A program made the position numbers and the translations under genes. Positions 15,855 to 23,905 of a DNA stretch of 64,000 bases are shown here, in pieces (position 1 is the stretch's first letter; each line of letters starts with the position of its first letter). The notes beneath the pieces were generated by a model. That model made no database searches. It was not told the origin of the DNA and saw only the letters and a program-made list of their open reading frames with translations. The stretch is from assembly GCA_037720595.1 (NCBI GenBank), contig JBBJLW010000002.1:124001-188000 (forward strand). Direction: 5' to 3'. Source of the stretch: Gaiellasilicea sp037720595. GTDB lineage: Bacteria; Actinomycetota; Thermoleophilia; Gaiellales; Gaiellaceae.

Positions 15855-17015
15855 ATGAAGGGACGGGCATGGCTCGTACTCGCGGGAATCCTGGCGACGC
15901 TGCTGCTCGTCGCGGCCGGCTGCGGCGGTGACGACGACGAGGCGGCCGACGACGGCACCACGACGACGGCGGCGACCACCGAGGAGGCGACGGCCGAGCC
16001 GGACAAGGTGACGCTCCAGCTCAAGTGGGTCACGCAGGCCCAGTTCGCCGGCTACTACGCGGCGCTCGAGCAGGGCTACTACGAGGATGAGAATCTCGAC
16101 GTCACGCTGAAGCCCGGCGGCCCGGATATCACACCCGAGCAAGTCGTCGCGAGCGGTCAGGCCGAGTTCGGCATCGACTGGCTCCCGGCGCTCCTCGCCG
16201 CGCGCGACCAGGGCGGCGACCTCGTCAACATTGCGCAGGTCTTCAACAAGAGCGGGATGACCGAGGTGACGCGCAAGGACTCCGGGATCACCGACGTGGC
16301 CGGGATGCGCGGGAAGAAGGTCGGGGTCTGGTGCTGCGGGAACGAGAACGAGCTCTATGCGGCGCTCGTCAAGAACGACATCGATCCGAAGTCGAAGGAC
16401 GACGTCACGATCGTCAACCAGCCGTTCGACATGAACCTGTTCCTGAACGGCGACATCGACGCCGCCGCCGCGATGACCTACAACGAGCTGGCTCAGGTGC
16501 TCGAGACGGAGAACCCGGACACGGGCGAGCTCTGGACGCTCGACGACCTGAACGTGATCTCGATGGAGGACGCGGGGACCGCGATGCTCGAGGACGGGAT
16601 CTTCGTCCAGGGCGAGTGGATAGCCGACGAGGCCAACCAGGAGATCGCTCGGCGATTCCTGAAGGCGAGCTTCAAGGGCTGGGCCTTCTGCCGGGACAAC
16701 CAGGACGAGTGCCTCCAGAACGTGCTCGACAGCGGCCCGACGCTCGGTGAGGGTCACCAGCGCTGGCAGCTCAACGAGATCAACGCGATCACCTGGCCGA
16801 ACGACGCCGGGATCGGGATCATGGAGGAGGCCGCCTTCCAGCGGACGGCGGACATCGCCAAGCAGTTCGGGGTGATCAAGGCCGACGCGTCGAACGACGC
16901 CTACCGCACCGATCTCGCCGAGGCCGCTGTGGCCGAGCTCGAGGAGGAGGACGTGGACGTCAACGGCGCGGACTGGGAGAAGGAGACCGTGGAGGTCACG
17001 GCCGGAGGCGAGTAG
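15855..17015 (+). CDS. NMT1/THI5-like substrate-binding lipoprotein, predicted pyrimidine or hydantoin binder
   Basis: A 386-residue lipoprotein: signal peptide with lipobox LVAAGC (Cys about 23), an acidic/Thr-rich linker, then an NMT1-like periplasmic-binding fold (LKWVTQAQFAGYYAALEQGYY near 50-70; GVWCCGNENELYAAL). This family binds pyrimidine-like compounds (HMP precursors, uracil, hydantoin) or sulfonates. Position between its permeases and dihydropyrimidinase points to a pyrimidine or hydantoin (inference). A ribosome binding site AAGGAAGGA precedes ATG 15855. Confidence 0.88.
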   Translation: MKGRAWLVLAGILATLLLVAAGCGGDDDEAADDGTTTTAATTEEATAEPDKVTLQLKWVTQAQFAGYYAALEQGYYEDENLDVTLKPGGPDITPEQVVASGQAEFGIDWLPALLAARDQGGDLVNIAQVFNKSGMTEVTRKDSGITDVAGMRGKKVGVWCCGNENELYAALVKNDIDPKSKDDVTIVNQPFDMNLFLNGDIDAAAAMTYNELAQVLETENPDTGELWTLDDLNVISMEDAGTAMLEDGIFVQGEWIADEANQEIARRFLKASFKGWAFCRDNQDECLQNVLDSGPTLGEGHQRWQLNEINAITWPNDAGIGIMEEAAFQRTADIAKQFGVIKADASNDAYRTDLAEAAVAELEEEDVDVNGADWEKETVEVTAGGE

Positions 17016-17040
17016 GCGACGAGAGGGAGGGAGATCCGCT

Positions 17041-18461
17041 ATGTCCGTACTGATCAAGGGCGGCCGAGTCGTCACCGCGGTCGACGACACCGTGGCCGAC
17101 ATCTTCGTGGACGGCGAGCGGATCTCCCTGATCGGCACGAATCTCGGCGGCGCAGGGCTCGACGTGGCCGCCGATCGTGTGATCGACGCCTCCGGCAAGC
17201 TCGTCCTGCGGGGGGCGATCGACCCGCACACGCACCTCGACATGCCGTTCGGGGCACGACGACCGTGGACGACTTCACCTCGGGACATGCCGCGGCCGCC
17301 CGCGGCGGCACGACCACGCACGTCGACTTCTGCATCCAGCAACCGGGCACGAGTTTCGGCGACTCGCTTGCCATGTGGCACGCCAAGCGCGAGGGCAAGG
17401 CGCTGATCGACAACGGCTTCCACATCGCGGTCACCGACCTGAAGGAGGGCGGCACGCTCGAGGAGCTCGCCTCGCTGCCCGGCCAGGGCATCACCTCCTA
17501 CAAGCTCTTCATGGCCTACAAGGGCGCCCTCATGGTCGACGACGAGACGCTCTTCAAGACGATGGAGGTGGCCGCCGAGACCGGAGCCCTCGTAATGGTG
17601 CACGCCGAGAACGGTGACGCGATCGACGTGCTCGTGAAGAAGGCGCTCGCGGCGGGGCACACCGAGCCGGTCTGGCACGCGCGGACGCGGCCCCCGGAGA
17701 CCGAGGGCGAGGCCACGAACAGGGCGATCCAGCTCGCCCGCGTTGCCGGCTGCCCGCTCTACGTCGTCCACGTCTCCTGCCAGGAGTCCGTCGCCCCGAT
17801 CATGCGCGCGCGGGAGCTCGGCTGGGACGTCTGGGGCGAGACGTGCACCCAGTACTTCTTCGTCGACGAGACCTTCCTCGAGCGGCCGGACTTCGAGGGC
17901 GCGAAGTTCGTCTACACGCCGCCACCTCGCGCGAAGGCGAATCAGGACGTGCTCTGGAACGCGGTTCGTACCGACGTCCTCTCCGCGATCTCGACCGATC
18001 ACTGCGCCTTCCTCTGGGACGGGCAGAAGACTCTCGGCCGCGATGACTTCTCGAAGATCCCGAACGGTGGGCCGGGAATCGAGGACCGGCTGCGGATGAT
18101 CCACCACTTCGGCGTCTCGGAGGGGCGGATAACCCTCAACCGGATGGTCGAGCTCCTGGCGACGAATCCCGCGAAGCTCTTCGGGCTCTATCCGCGGAAG
18201 GGCACGATTGCGGTGGGGGCCGACGCCGACCTCGTCGTCTTCGACCCGCAGAAGCGGCACACGATCACCGTCGCCGACCAGCAGTCGAGGACGGACTACA
18301 ACCTCTACGAGGGCACGGAAGTCGTCGGCGACGTCGAGACGGTGCTGCTGCGCGGCAACGTGATCGTCGACGGCGGCGAGGTCGTAGCGGAGCCGGGCAG
18401 CGGCCAGTTCGTGAAGCGGGCGCGATTCGGCGAGCAACTGCGCAGCGGCATCGCGGTCTAG
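17041..18461 (+). pseudogene. Dihydropyrimidinase/hydantoinase, disrupted by a one-base deletion
   Basis: The N-terminal frame (from ATG 17041) runs MSVLIKGGRVVTAVDD to DPHTHLDMPFG, then continues as nonsense to 17406. The real C-terminal part continues in the next frame from about 17255 (VDDFTSGHAAAARGGTTTHVDF) to 18461. Together they form a normal protein of about 473 residues. All catalytic residues are present: DPHTHLD (two zinc His), YKLFMAYKG (carbamylated Lys), VMVHAENGD and YVVHVSC (zinc His), ISTDHC (Asp). The expected TTCGGCGGCACG at 17248-17257 reads TTCGGGGCACG, one base short. Active-site conservation argues for a recent mutation or an assembly error. Product hydrolyses dihydrouracil, dihydrothymine or hydantoins. 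Confidence 0.88.
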
Positions 18462-18520
18462 CCGCCACCAGGTCGCACTCCGTGTGACCCCGCGGGCGCT
18501 CGCGGACGTAGGCTCCGGCC

Positions 18521-19942
18521 GTGGCTCGCCGCATCCGCCTCTCCGCCCCCGACGCCACCGAGATCGCGAGCGCGTTCGCGGAGCTCCGCGAGAGCCTCGA
18601 AGTCTGGCTCGAGTTCCCGCCGGAGGTCGTCGCCGACGCGGAGGCGGCCGTTCGCTCGCCGCGGTTGCCGGACCTCGACGAGACGGCGATCCCGTTCGTC
18701 ACGATCGACCCCCCCGAGTCGCTAGATCTCGATCAGGCGCTCCACCACGAGCGCACCGGGAGCGGCGACCCCCTCCGGTACGCGATCGCCGACGTCGCTG
18801 CGTTCGTCGCCCCGGGCGGGCCGATGGACGTCGAGGCGCACGCGCGCGGGGAGACGCTCTACGCGCCGGACGAGAACGCCCGGCTCTACCCGCCGCAGAT
18901 CTCCGAAGGTGCCGGCAGCCTGCTGCCCTGCGAGCCGCGCCCGTCTCTTCTCTGGACGATGGAGCTCGACGAGACCGGGGAGGGCGTGAAGGTCGAGCTC
19001 CGCCGGGCTCTCGTCCGAAGCCGCGAGAAGCTCGACTACGCCGGCGTCCAGCGCTCGCTCGACGACGGCTCGGCGGGCGAGTCGCTGCAGCTGCTGCGCG
19101 AGGTCGGGCTCCTGCGCCAGCAGCGCGAGGAGCGGCTCGGCGGGATCGCCCTGCCCATTCCCGAGCAGAAGGTCGACAAGGGGCCGAACGGGTACGTGCT
19201 CGCGTTTCGCGCTCCGCTGCCGGTCGAGGGCTGGAATGCCCAGATCTCGCTCATGACCGGCCAGGCAGCGGCCGAGCTGATGCTCTCCGCGCGCGTCGGC
19301 GTCCTCCGAACGCTTCCCGTGGCCGATCCGCGGGCCGTCGAGCGGCTGCGCAGGATCGCGAAGGCGCTCGCTGTCGATTGGACGCCGGATCAGTCGTACG
19401 CCGACCTCATCCGCACGCTGGATCCAACTGTGCCCGCGCAGTCGGCGTTCCTCGCCGAGTCGACCGTGCTGCTTCGCGGCTCAGGCTACGCGGCGTTCGA
19501 CGGCGAGATCCCGGCGCGGGCCGCCCATGCAGGAATCGGCGCCCCGTACGCGCACGCGACCGCCCCGCTGCGGCGGCTGGTCGATCGCTACGTCGGCGAG
19601 GTGTGCGTGGCCGTGTCGGCCGGCAAGGAGGTGCCCGACTGGGCGCGTGCCGCTTTGCCGCAACTTCCCGAGACGATGGAACGATCGAACCGGCGGGCGC
19701 AGCAGTACGAGGCCGGGATCATCTCGACGGTCGAGGCGGCGGTGCTCGAGCGACGCGTCGGCGAGACGTTCGAGGCGGTCGTCGTCGAGGTGGACGAGCA
19801 TGACGACGACGGGACCGTTCAGCTTCTCGAGCTCGCCGTCACAGCTCGCTGCGTCGGCGACCTGCCGCTCGGCGAACGTGTCGAGGTCCGGCTTGCGCTG
19901 GCCGACGTCGCCAAGCGGCAGGTCCGCTTCGAGCTCGTCTAG
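18521..19942 (+). CDS. RNB-domain 3'-5' exoribonuclease (RNase II/R family)
   Basis: A 473-residue protein. The RNB catalytic core shows ETAIPFVTIDPPESLDLDQAL with the metal-binding Asp cluster (about 61-75), YAIADVAAFV, and later YAHATAPLRRLVDRYV, the C-terminal RNB motif. It lacks the long cold-shock and S1 domains of E. coli RNase R, as is common for short actinobacterial RNB proteins. It would degrade single-stranded RNA in the cytoplasm. GTG start at 18521; its tail overlaps the convergent pseudogene by 4 bases. Confidence 0.88.
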   Translation: MARRIRLSAPDATEIASAFAELRESLEVWLEFPPEVVADAEAAVRSPRLPDLDETAIPFVTIDPPESLDLDQALHHERTGSGDPLRYAIADVAAFVAPGGPMDVEAHARGETLYAPDENARLYPPQISEGAGSLLPCEPRPSLLWTMELDETGEGVKVELRRALVRSREKLDYAGVQRSLDDGSAGESLQLLREVGLLRQQREERLGGIALPIPEQKVDKGPNGYVLAFRAPLPVEGWNAQISLMTGQAAAELMLSARVGVLRTLPVADPRAVERLRRIAKALAVDWTPDQSYADLIRTLDPTVPAQSAFLAESTVLLRGSGYAAFDGEIPARAAHAGIGAPYAHATAPLRRLVDRYVGEVCVAVSAGKEVPDWARAALPQLPETMERSNRRAQQYEAGIISTVEAAVLERRVGETFEAVVVEVDEHDDDGTVQLLELAVTARCVGDLPLGERVEVRLALADVAKRQVRFELV

Positions 19943-20695
19943 GAAGCGAGGCCGGCAAGGGCCGCGCGGGCACTTTCGGCCAGAACTATCGAGCCCTTCG
20001 CCTCGGCGAGCTCGACGGCGGTGCGAAAGGCGAGGGCGACCTCGTTGGTCGAGCCGGCTGCCGCCAGCGCCTCCCCCAGCAGGAGCTGCGTTTCGGCGGT
20101 CTCCTCGAGCATGTCTGTCGCGTCGAGAACGCGAAGCGCTTGACGGGCATGGCCCGCTGCCACGTCGTGCTGATCTCGTGCGAACGCGATCCTGGCCCAC
20201 GCGCGGTGGACGAGCGAAAACCGAGGCCGCGTCGTCCTCGGCCGTCAGCTCCTCGCTCGCACGGACGACCGTCTCGGCTCGTCCGGCCGTCCGAGCTGGG
20301 CGAGCGTCTCGGCGAGCATCGCTCCCACGGTCGAGCGGAACCCCCTCTCGCCCGCCGCCTCGAGGCCGAGCCAAGCGTCGTGCAGGATTCGCTCGGCGGT
20401 TGCGAGCTCCCCCGCGCGAAGCTCGGCCGCGGCGATGTTCATCGCGAACGTGTGAATGAAGAACGTCTCGCCACGGTCTCTTAGCAGTCGGAGTCCCTCG
20501 GCGTACTGCGCCCGCGATGACTCGAAGTCGCCGCGTGCCGCGGCCGCCCCCGGCCCATGCAGGAAGACATCCGAGCCGAGGTGGTTACGCGATCGAACCG
20601 CGCCCGTCTGCGCGTCCGCGTCGAGAAAGCGCTCGAGCTCGTGCCACGATGTCGAACCCCAGCGCATCGCCGCCGCGACACCACCTGCTATGTCG

Positions 20696-22333
20696 TCACG
20701 CAGCTTGGGCGAGGTCGCCCGCTCGGCGTGCTCGAGCGCTCTGAGCTGATCCGCCAGTCCGGCGTCGGCCCGGCCGAGCCAGAGGCAGAACCAGCCTCGT
20801 GTGTGGAATGCCCGTGCTGCCAGGTCGTCTTCGCGGGCTGAGGCGATCTCGACGAGGAGGGAGATCGAGTTCGTCGATGAGGCCGAGCAGGCCGCCCGAG
20901 CCCGTATGACCGCGGACGTAGGCGGAGAAGAGTCGCGCTCGCAGCATGGCGGCCGTCTCGCCAGTTTCCGTCCCGAGCACGATTGCTTCGGCGAGCAGCC
21001 GCTCGCAGCTCTCGAGGTCGCCCGTCCCGTAGGCGGCCTCGGCAAGTTGCGGGAGCAGGCGTGCTCGGGCGGCCCTGTCGTCGGCGACGAGCTGTACGGC
21101 CCGGTTCAGCAGGTTCCGGGCAGCGTGATGGTCGACGCGCTCGAGCGCGAGCGTGCCGGCGGTTCCCAGATAGCCCGCTGCCCGCGCCGCGAGCTCGGGA
21201 GTTGAAGTGCCGAGCTCGGCCCGATAGCGGGCTGCCTGCTCGAGGTGGTAGCCCAGGATCTCGTCGAGCTCGACGAGATCCGCCCCGTGTTCCCCGATCC
21301 AGTCGGCGAAGCGCTCGTGCAACTCGGCGCGAGTCGACTTCGGCAACGCCTCGTAGGCTGCGTCCCGGATCAGAAGATGACGGAAGCGAAAGGCATCGTC
21401 GCCGGAAACCATCGTCGTGCTCGGCCGGACGAGCTCCTTGCGCACGAGACCCAGCAGGTGGCCGGCCACGGCGGACTCGTCGATCGACAGAGCCTGAACG
21501 GCGCCTCGGTGGAAGACCTGGCCCTCGATCGCCCCACGCTCGAGCGTCTCGCGCTCGGCCCGCGGGAGCTGGTCGATCCGGGCAGCGAGGAGCGCCTGGA
21601 TCGTGGGAGGAACGCTCACGTTCTCACCTCCGCGCTCGCGCACCATCGCCAGCATCTCCTCCACGAAGAGCGGGTTCCCTTCAGCCGCAGCCAGGATCCT
21701 CCGCCGAAGAGTCGGGTCGAGCTCGTCGCGTCCGAGGAGGCCGTCGATCGGGACATCTGTCTCCTCGGCCGCGAGCGGCTCGAGCAGCACGCTCGTCGCG
21801 TTGAGCTTGCCGCCGCTCCAGCCGGGACGCCGGTCGAGCAGCTCGGGTCGAGCGAGGCAGAGAAGCAGAATCGGCGCGTCGCGACTCAAGTCGGCGACCT
21901 GCTCTACGAGCTCGAAGAACGCCGGCTCGCCCCAGTGGAGATCGTCCAGAAGGACGACCAGCGGCCGCTCCGCTGCCCGCGCCTCGAGCAGCTTGCGGAC
22001 GCCGAACGCAATCTCATCGGTCGCCGCCTGTCCGTGGCCGAGAAGGGCGGCGAGGCCGGGATCGTCCGGAGGCTCGGCACCGAGGAGTTGCTTGACGATC
22101 TCGACAGCGGGCCAGTAGGTGATTCCCTCGCCGTACGAGAGGCAGCGGGTACCGACGACGGTCGCGTCGACGCCGGCAAGAAACTCCTGCGCCAGGCGCG
22201 ACTTGCCGACGCCGGCGGCCCCGAGGATCGTGAACAGGGCACACGCCCGCTCCGAGAGCATGCGGGCCCAGGCGCCGGCCAGCAGCTGCGTCTCGCGATC
22301 ACGACCGACGCGGCGCGTCGAATCGCCGGACAT
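20696..22333 (-). CDS. Fragment: AAA/P-loop ATPase with partial TPR region
   Basis: This frame has ATG 22333 preceded by GAGGAGG at short spacing, so separate translation is possible. It encodes GAAGVGKSRLAQEFL (Walker A), PLVVLLDDLHWGEPAFFE (Walker B), sensor and winged-helix segments and the start of TPRs (to GLLGLIDELDL, at about 20862). The last 55 or so codons after that are out-of-frame nonsense. It resembles the STAND-type ATPase module of cyclase-TPR proteins and LuxR regulators. Confidence 0.65.
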   Translation of the reverse strand: MSGDSTRRVGRDRETQLLAGAWARMLSERACALFTILGAAGVGKSRLAQEFLAGVDATVVGTRCLSYGEGITYWPAVEIVKQLLGAEPPDDPGLAALLGHGQAATDEIAFGVRKLLEARAAERPLVVLLDDLHWGEPAFFELVEQVADLSRDAPILLLCLARPELLDRRPGWSGGKLNATSVLLEPLAAEETDVPIDGLLGRDELDPTLRRRILAAAEGNPLFVEEMLAMVRERGGENVSVPPTIQALLAARIDQLPRAERETLERGAIEGQVFHRGAVQALSIDESAVAGHLLGLVRKELVRPSTTMVSGDDAFRFRHLLIRDAAYEALPKSTRAELHERFADWIGEHGADLVELDEILGYHLEQAARYRAELGTSTPELAARAAGYLGTAGTLALERVDHHAARNLLNRAVQLVADDRAARARLLPQLAEAAYGTGDLESCERLLAEAIVLGTETGETAAMLRARLFSAYVRGHTGSGGLLGLIDELDLPPRRDRLSPRRRPGSTGIPHTRLVLPLARPGRRRTGGSAQSARARRAGDLAQAA

Positions 22334-22946
22334 GGGCCTCCTCGCCGGTGACCGCGACGAGCCGATAGGCCGTCAGCGGCTCCGACTTCCCTTTCGCCTC
22401 GAGCGGGGGGAGAAGCTCCACGTCGACGGCGTCCCGCACCAGCCGGTAGGTGTCGACTCCCAGCAGCACCTCTCCGATCCCGGCCGCCTGCTCCAGCCGG
22501 GCCGCGACGTTGACGGGGTCCCCGGTGACGAGCGTGTCACCCTGACCTGTGACGACCTGGCCCGTGTTGACCCCGATCCGCACCTCGCTCTCGACCGCAT
22601 CGCGGAGATCGAGAGCCGCCCGTACCGCGCGGAGCGCGTCGTCCTCGTGCACCTGCGGTACGCCGAAGACGGCCATCACTGCGTCGCCGATGAACTTCTC
22701 GACCGTGCCGCCGTGGCGCTCGATCGCCGCTCGCGCCGTCTCGAAGTACCGCGCCATCGTGGTGCGGGTCGCCTCCGGGTCGAGCTGCTCGGCGCGGGCG
22801 GTCGAGCCGATCACGTCGCAGAAGAGCACCGTCACGGTCTTCCGCTGCTCGCGCGGCCGCTCCGCCTCGGTGAGGACCGCGCCGCAGGAGTCGCAGAAGC
22901 GGGCGCCGTCCCGGTTCTCGGCTCCGCAGCTCGCGCAGGCGCCCAT
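22299..22946 (-). CDS. Fragment: zinc ribbon plus adenylate/guanylate cyclase domain
   Basis: The first 215 codons of the broken regulator, still intact as a reading frame. CASCGAENRDGARFCDSCG (about 4-22) is a double-zinc ribbon. The class III cyclase domain follows: VTVLFCDVIGSTARAEQ (metal Asp), FIGDAVMAVFG (second metal Asp), and GVNTGQVVTG. If translated alone it could be a soluble cyclase. It runs into the wrong frame just before the ATPase domain and stops at 22299. Confidence 0.7.
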   Translation of the reverse strand: MGACASCGAENRDGARFCDSCGAVLTEAERPREQRKTVTVLFCDVIGSTARAEQLDPEATRTTMARYFETARAAIERHGGTVEKFIGDAVMAVFGVPQVHEDDALRAVRAALDLRDAVESEVRIGVNTGQVVTGQGDTLVTGDPVNVAARLEQAAGIGEVLLGVDTYRLVRDAVDVELLPPLEAKGKSEPLTAYRLVAVTGEEAHVRRFDAPRRS

Positions 22947-23017
22947 GCTGCAGAGGCTAATTGAGCTGCGCGGTGCCGGTAGAGGGCGCCCTCCACCGGC
23001 ATCGCGCTATTGAGCTA

Positions 23018-23527
23018 CTAGGACTCGCAGTCGACGCGTGGGTTCCAGGCGTTCAGCAGCCCGCTCGGGTTCGGCTTCCAGATCCACGCGTGGAGCGCGT
23101 AGAACGGCGGTAGCCCGTAACGATTGCCGGCGGGCACGAAGTCGAACTCCTGGCCGAAGAGCGACGGCTTGCCGCTTCCGCTCCAGTCGCTCTGGAAGAT
23201 GACGTACTCCAGCGCTACGAGCTTGAGCGTGCCGTCGTTGCGAGGCTCGTAAACCAGCGCTTCGGGGGCGGTCGCGTCGATCGTCGTGTCGAGTAGCGAG
23301 CCGTTGACCATGTGGACGCCCATCGCTCCCTGGCTCGGCGAGGCGATGCACTCGATTCCAGCGAGATCGGCCAGACGGATCGTGTAGCCGGCCTCGATCG
23401 CCTTTTCGACGTCGTGGAAGCGGGCGGTAGCCGGCTTGGCGCCGTCGAACGCGCCGGCGGCGACTGCAAGTCCCGCAGTCACGAGTACGGGAAAGGCGAG
23501 GAACAGCAGGACGAGGATGCGCTTCAT
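23018..23527 (-). CDS. Secreted protein of a common but uncharacterised actinobacterial family
   Basis: A 169-residue protein with signal peptide (1-22, ending GLAVAAG). The mature part shows FHDVEKAIEAGYTIRLADLAGIECIASP, GAMGVHMVNGSLL, EALVYEP, and NRYGLPPFYALHAWIWKPNPSGLLNAWNP near the C-terminus. I recognise this pattern from many hypothetical secreted proteins, but no function is established. The conserved Trp, His and two Cys residues suggest a compact exported domain. It lies 13 bases downstream of the DUF4242 gene, likely in the same operon. Confidence 0.75.
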   Translation of the reverse strand: MKRILVLLFLAFPVLVTAGLAVAAGAFDGAKPATARFHDVEKAIEAGYTIRLADLAGIECIASPSQGAMGVHMVNGSLLDTTIDATAPEALVYEPRNDGTLKLVALEYVIFQSDWSGSGKPSLFGQEFDFVPAGNRYGLPPFYALHAWIWKPNPSGLLNAWNPRVDCES

Positions 23528-23540
23528 CTCTCTTCTCCCT

Positions 23541-23834
23541 TCAGACCGCAGCGGGCTGCGGGTCGGGTCGGACGAGGACGGTGTCTGCGACGGCGACGAT
23601 CTCGTCGACCGGCAGGCCCGCCCGGTAGGCATGGGTGCGGATCGCCTCGGGACTCGAGGCCTCGTAGATGCAGACGGTGCCGAGCTCGCCGCTCGGCTCC
23701 GCGAGCACGTAGCTGCGGATCCAGCGGATGTCGTCCGGGGTTCTGTCGCCTTCCTCCGTCGAGCGGGCGGCTGCCGCCTGCAGCTCGTCGGGTGTGCGCC
23801 AGCCATTGCGGCGCAGGATCACGTAGGTCTCCAT
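23541..23834 (-). CDS. DUF4242-domain protein
   Basis: A 97-residue ferredoxin-like single-domain protein: METYVILRRNGW, then IRWIRSYVLAEPSGELGTVCIYEASSPEAIRTHAYRAGLPVDEI. This is the DUF4242 pattern; one member, Streptomyces SCO4226, binds nickel. Function here is unknown. It precedes the secreted protein gene and follows the LuxR regulator on the same strand. Confidence 0.75.
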   Translation of the reverse strand: METYVILRRNGWRTPDELQAAAARSTEEGDRTPDDIRWIRSYVLAEPSGELGTVCIYEASSPEAIRTHAYRAGLPVDEIVAVADTVLVRPDPQPAAV

Positions 23835-23905
23835 CGGCGTCTCCTCTCGTTCGGGTACGCCTCGACGCTACGAGCGGCGGCCGGCCGCTACATCGGTGGA
23901 ACTGC

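Larger units (their letters stand above)
19939..22946 (-). pseudogene. Class III cyclase-AAA ATPase-TPR regulator, broken by four frameshifts
   Basis: Read across frames this is one gene of about 1000 codons: zinc ribbon, class III nucleotide cyclase domain, P-loop ATPase, then TPR repeats. It is cut at four places: near 22310 (cyclase to ATPase junction, extra base or two missing), 20859-20861 (one extra base in a GGG run, plus strand), near 20283 (one base missing in GAGGCC of the sense strand) and near 20228 (apparent loss of a CG dinucleotide). After each shift the TPR sequence resumes in another frame, down to ARAALAGLAS and the stop at 19939. Four lesions in one gene suggest true decay, though indel errors elsewhere in the window leave assembly error open. 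Confidence 0.8.

Noticed and set aside
14958..18437. A 1159-codon open frame on the minus strand opposite the transporter operon
   Set aside because: Antisense to well-supported binding-protein and dihydropyrimidinase genes; composition is low-complexity and matches no family.
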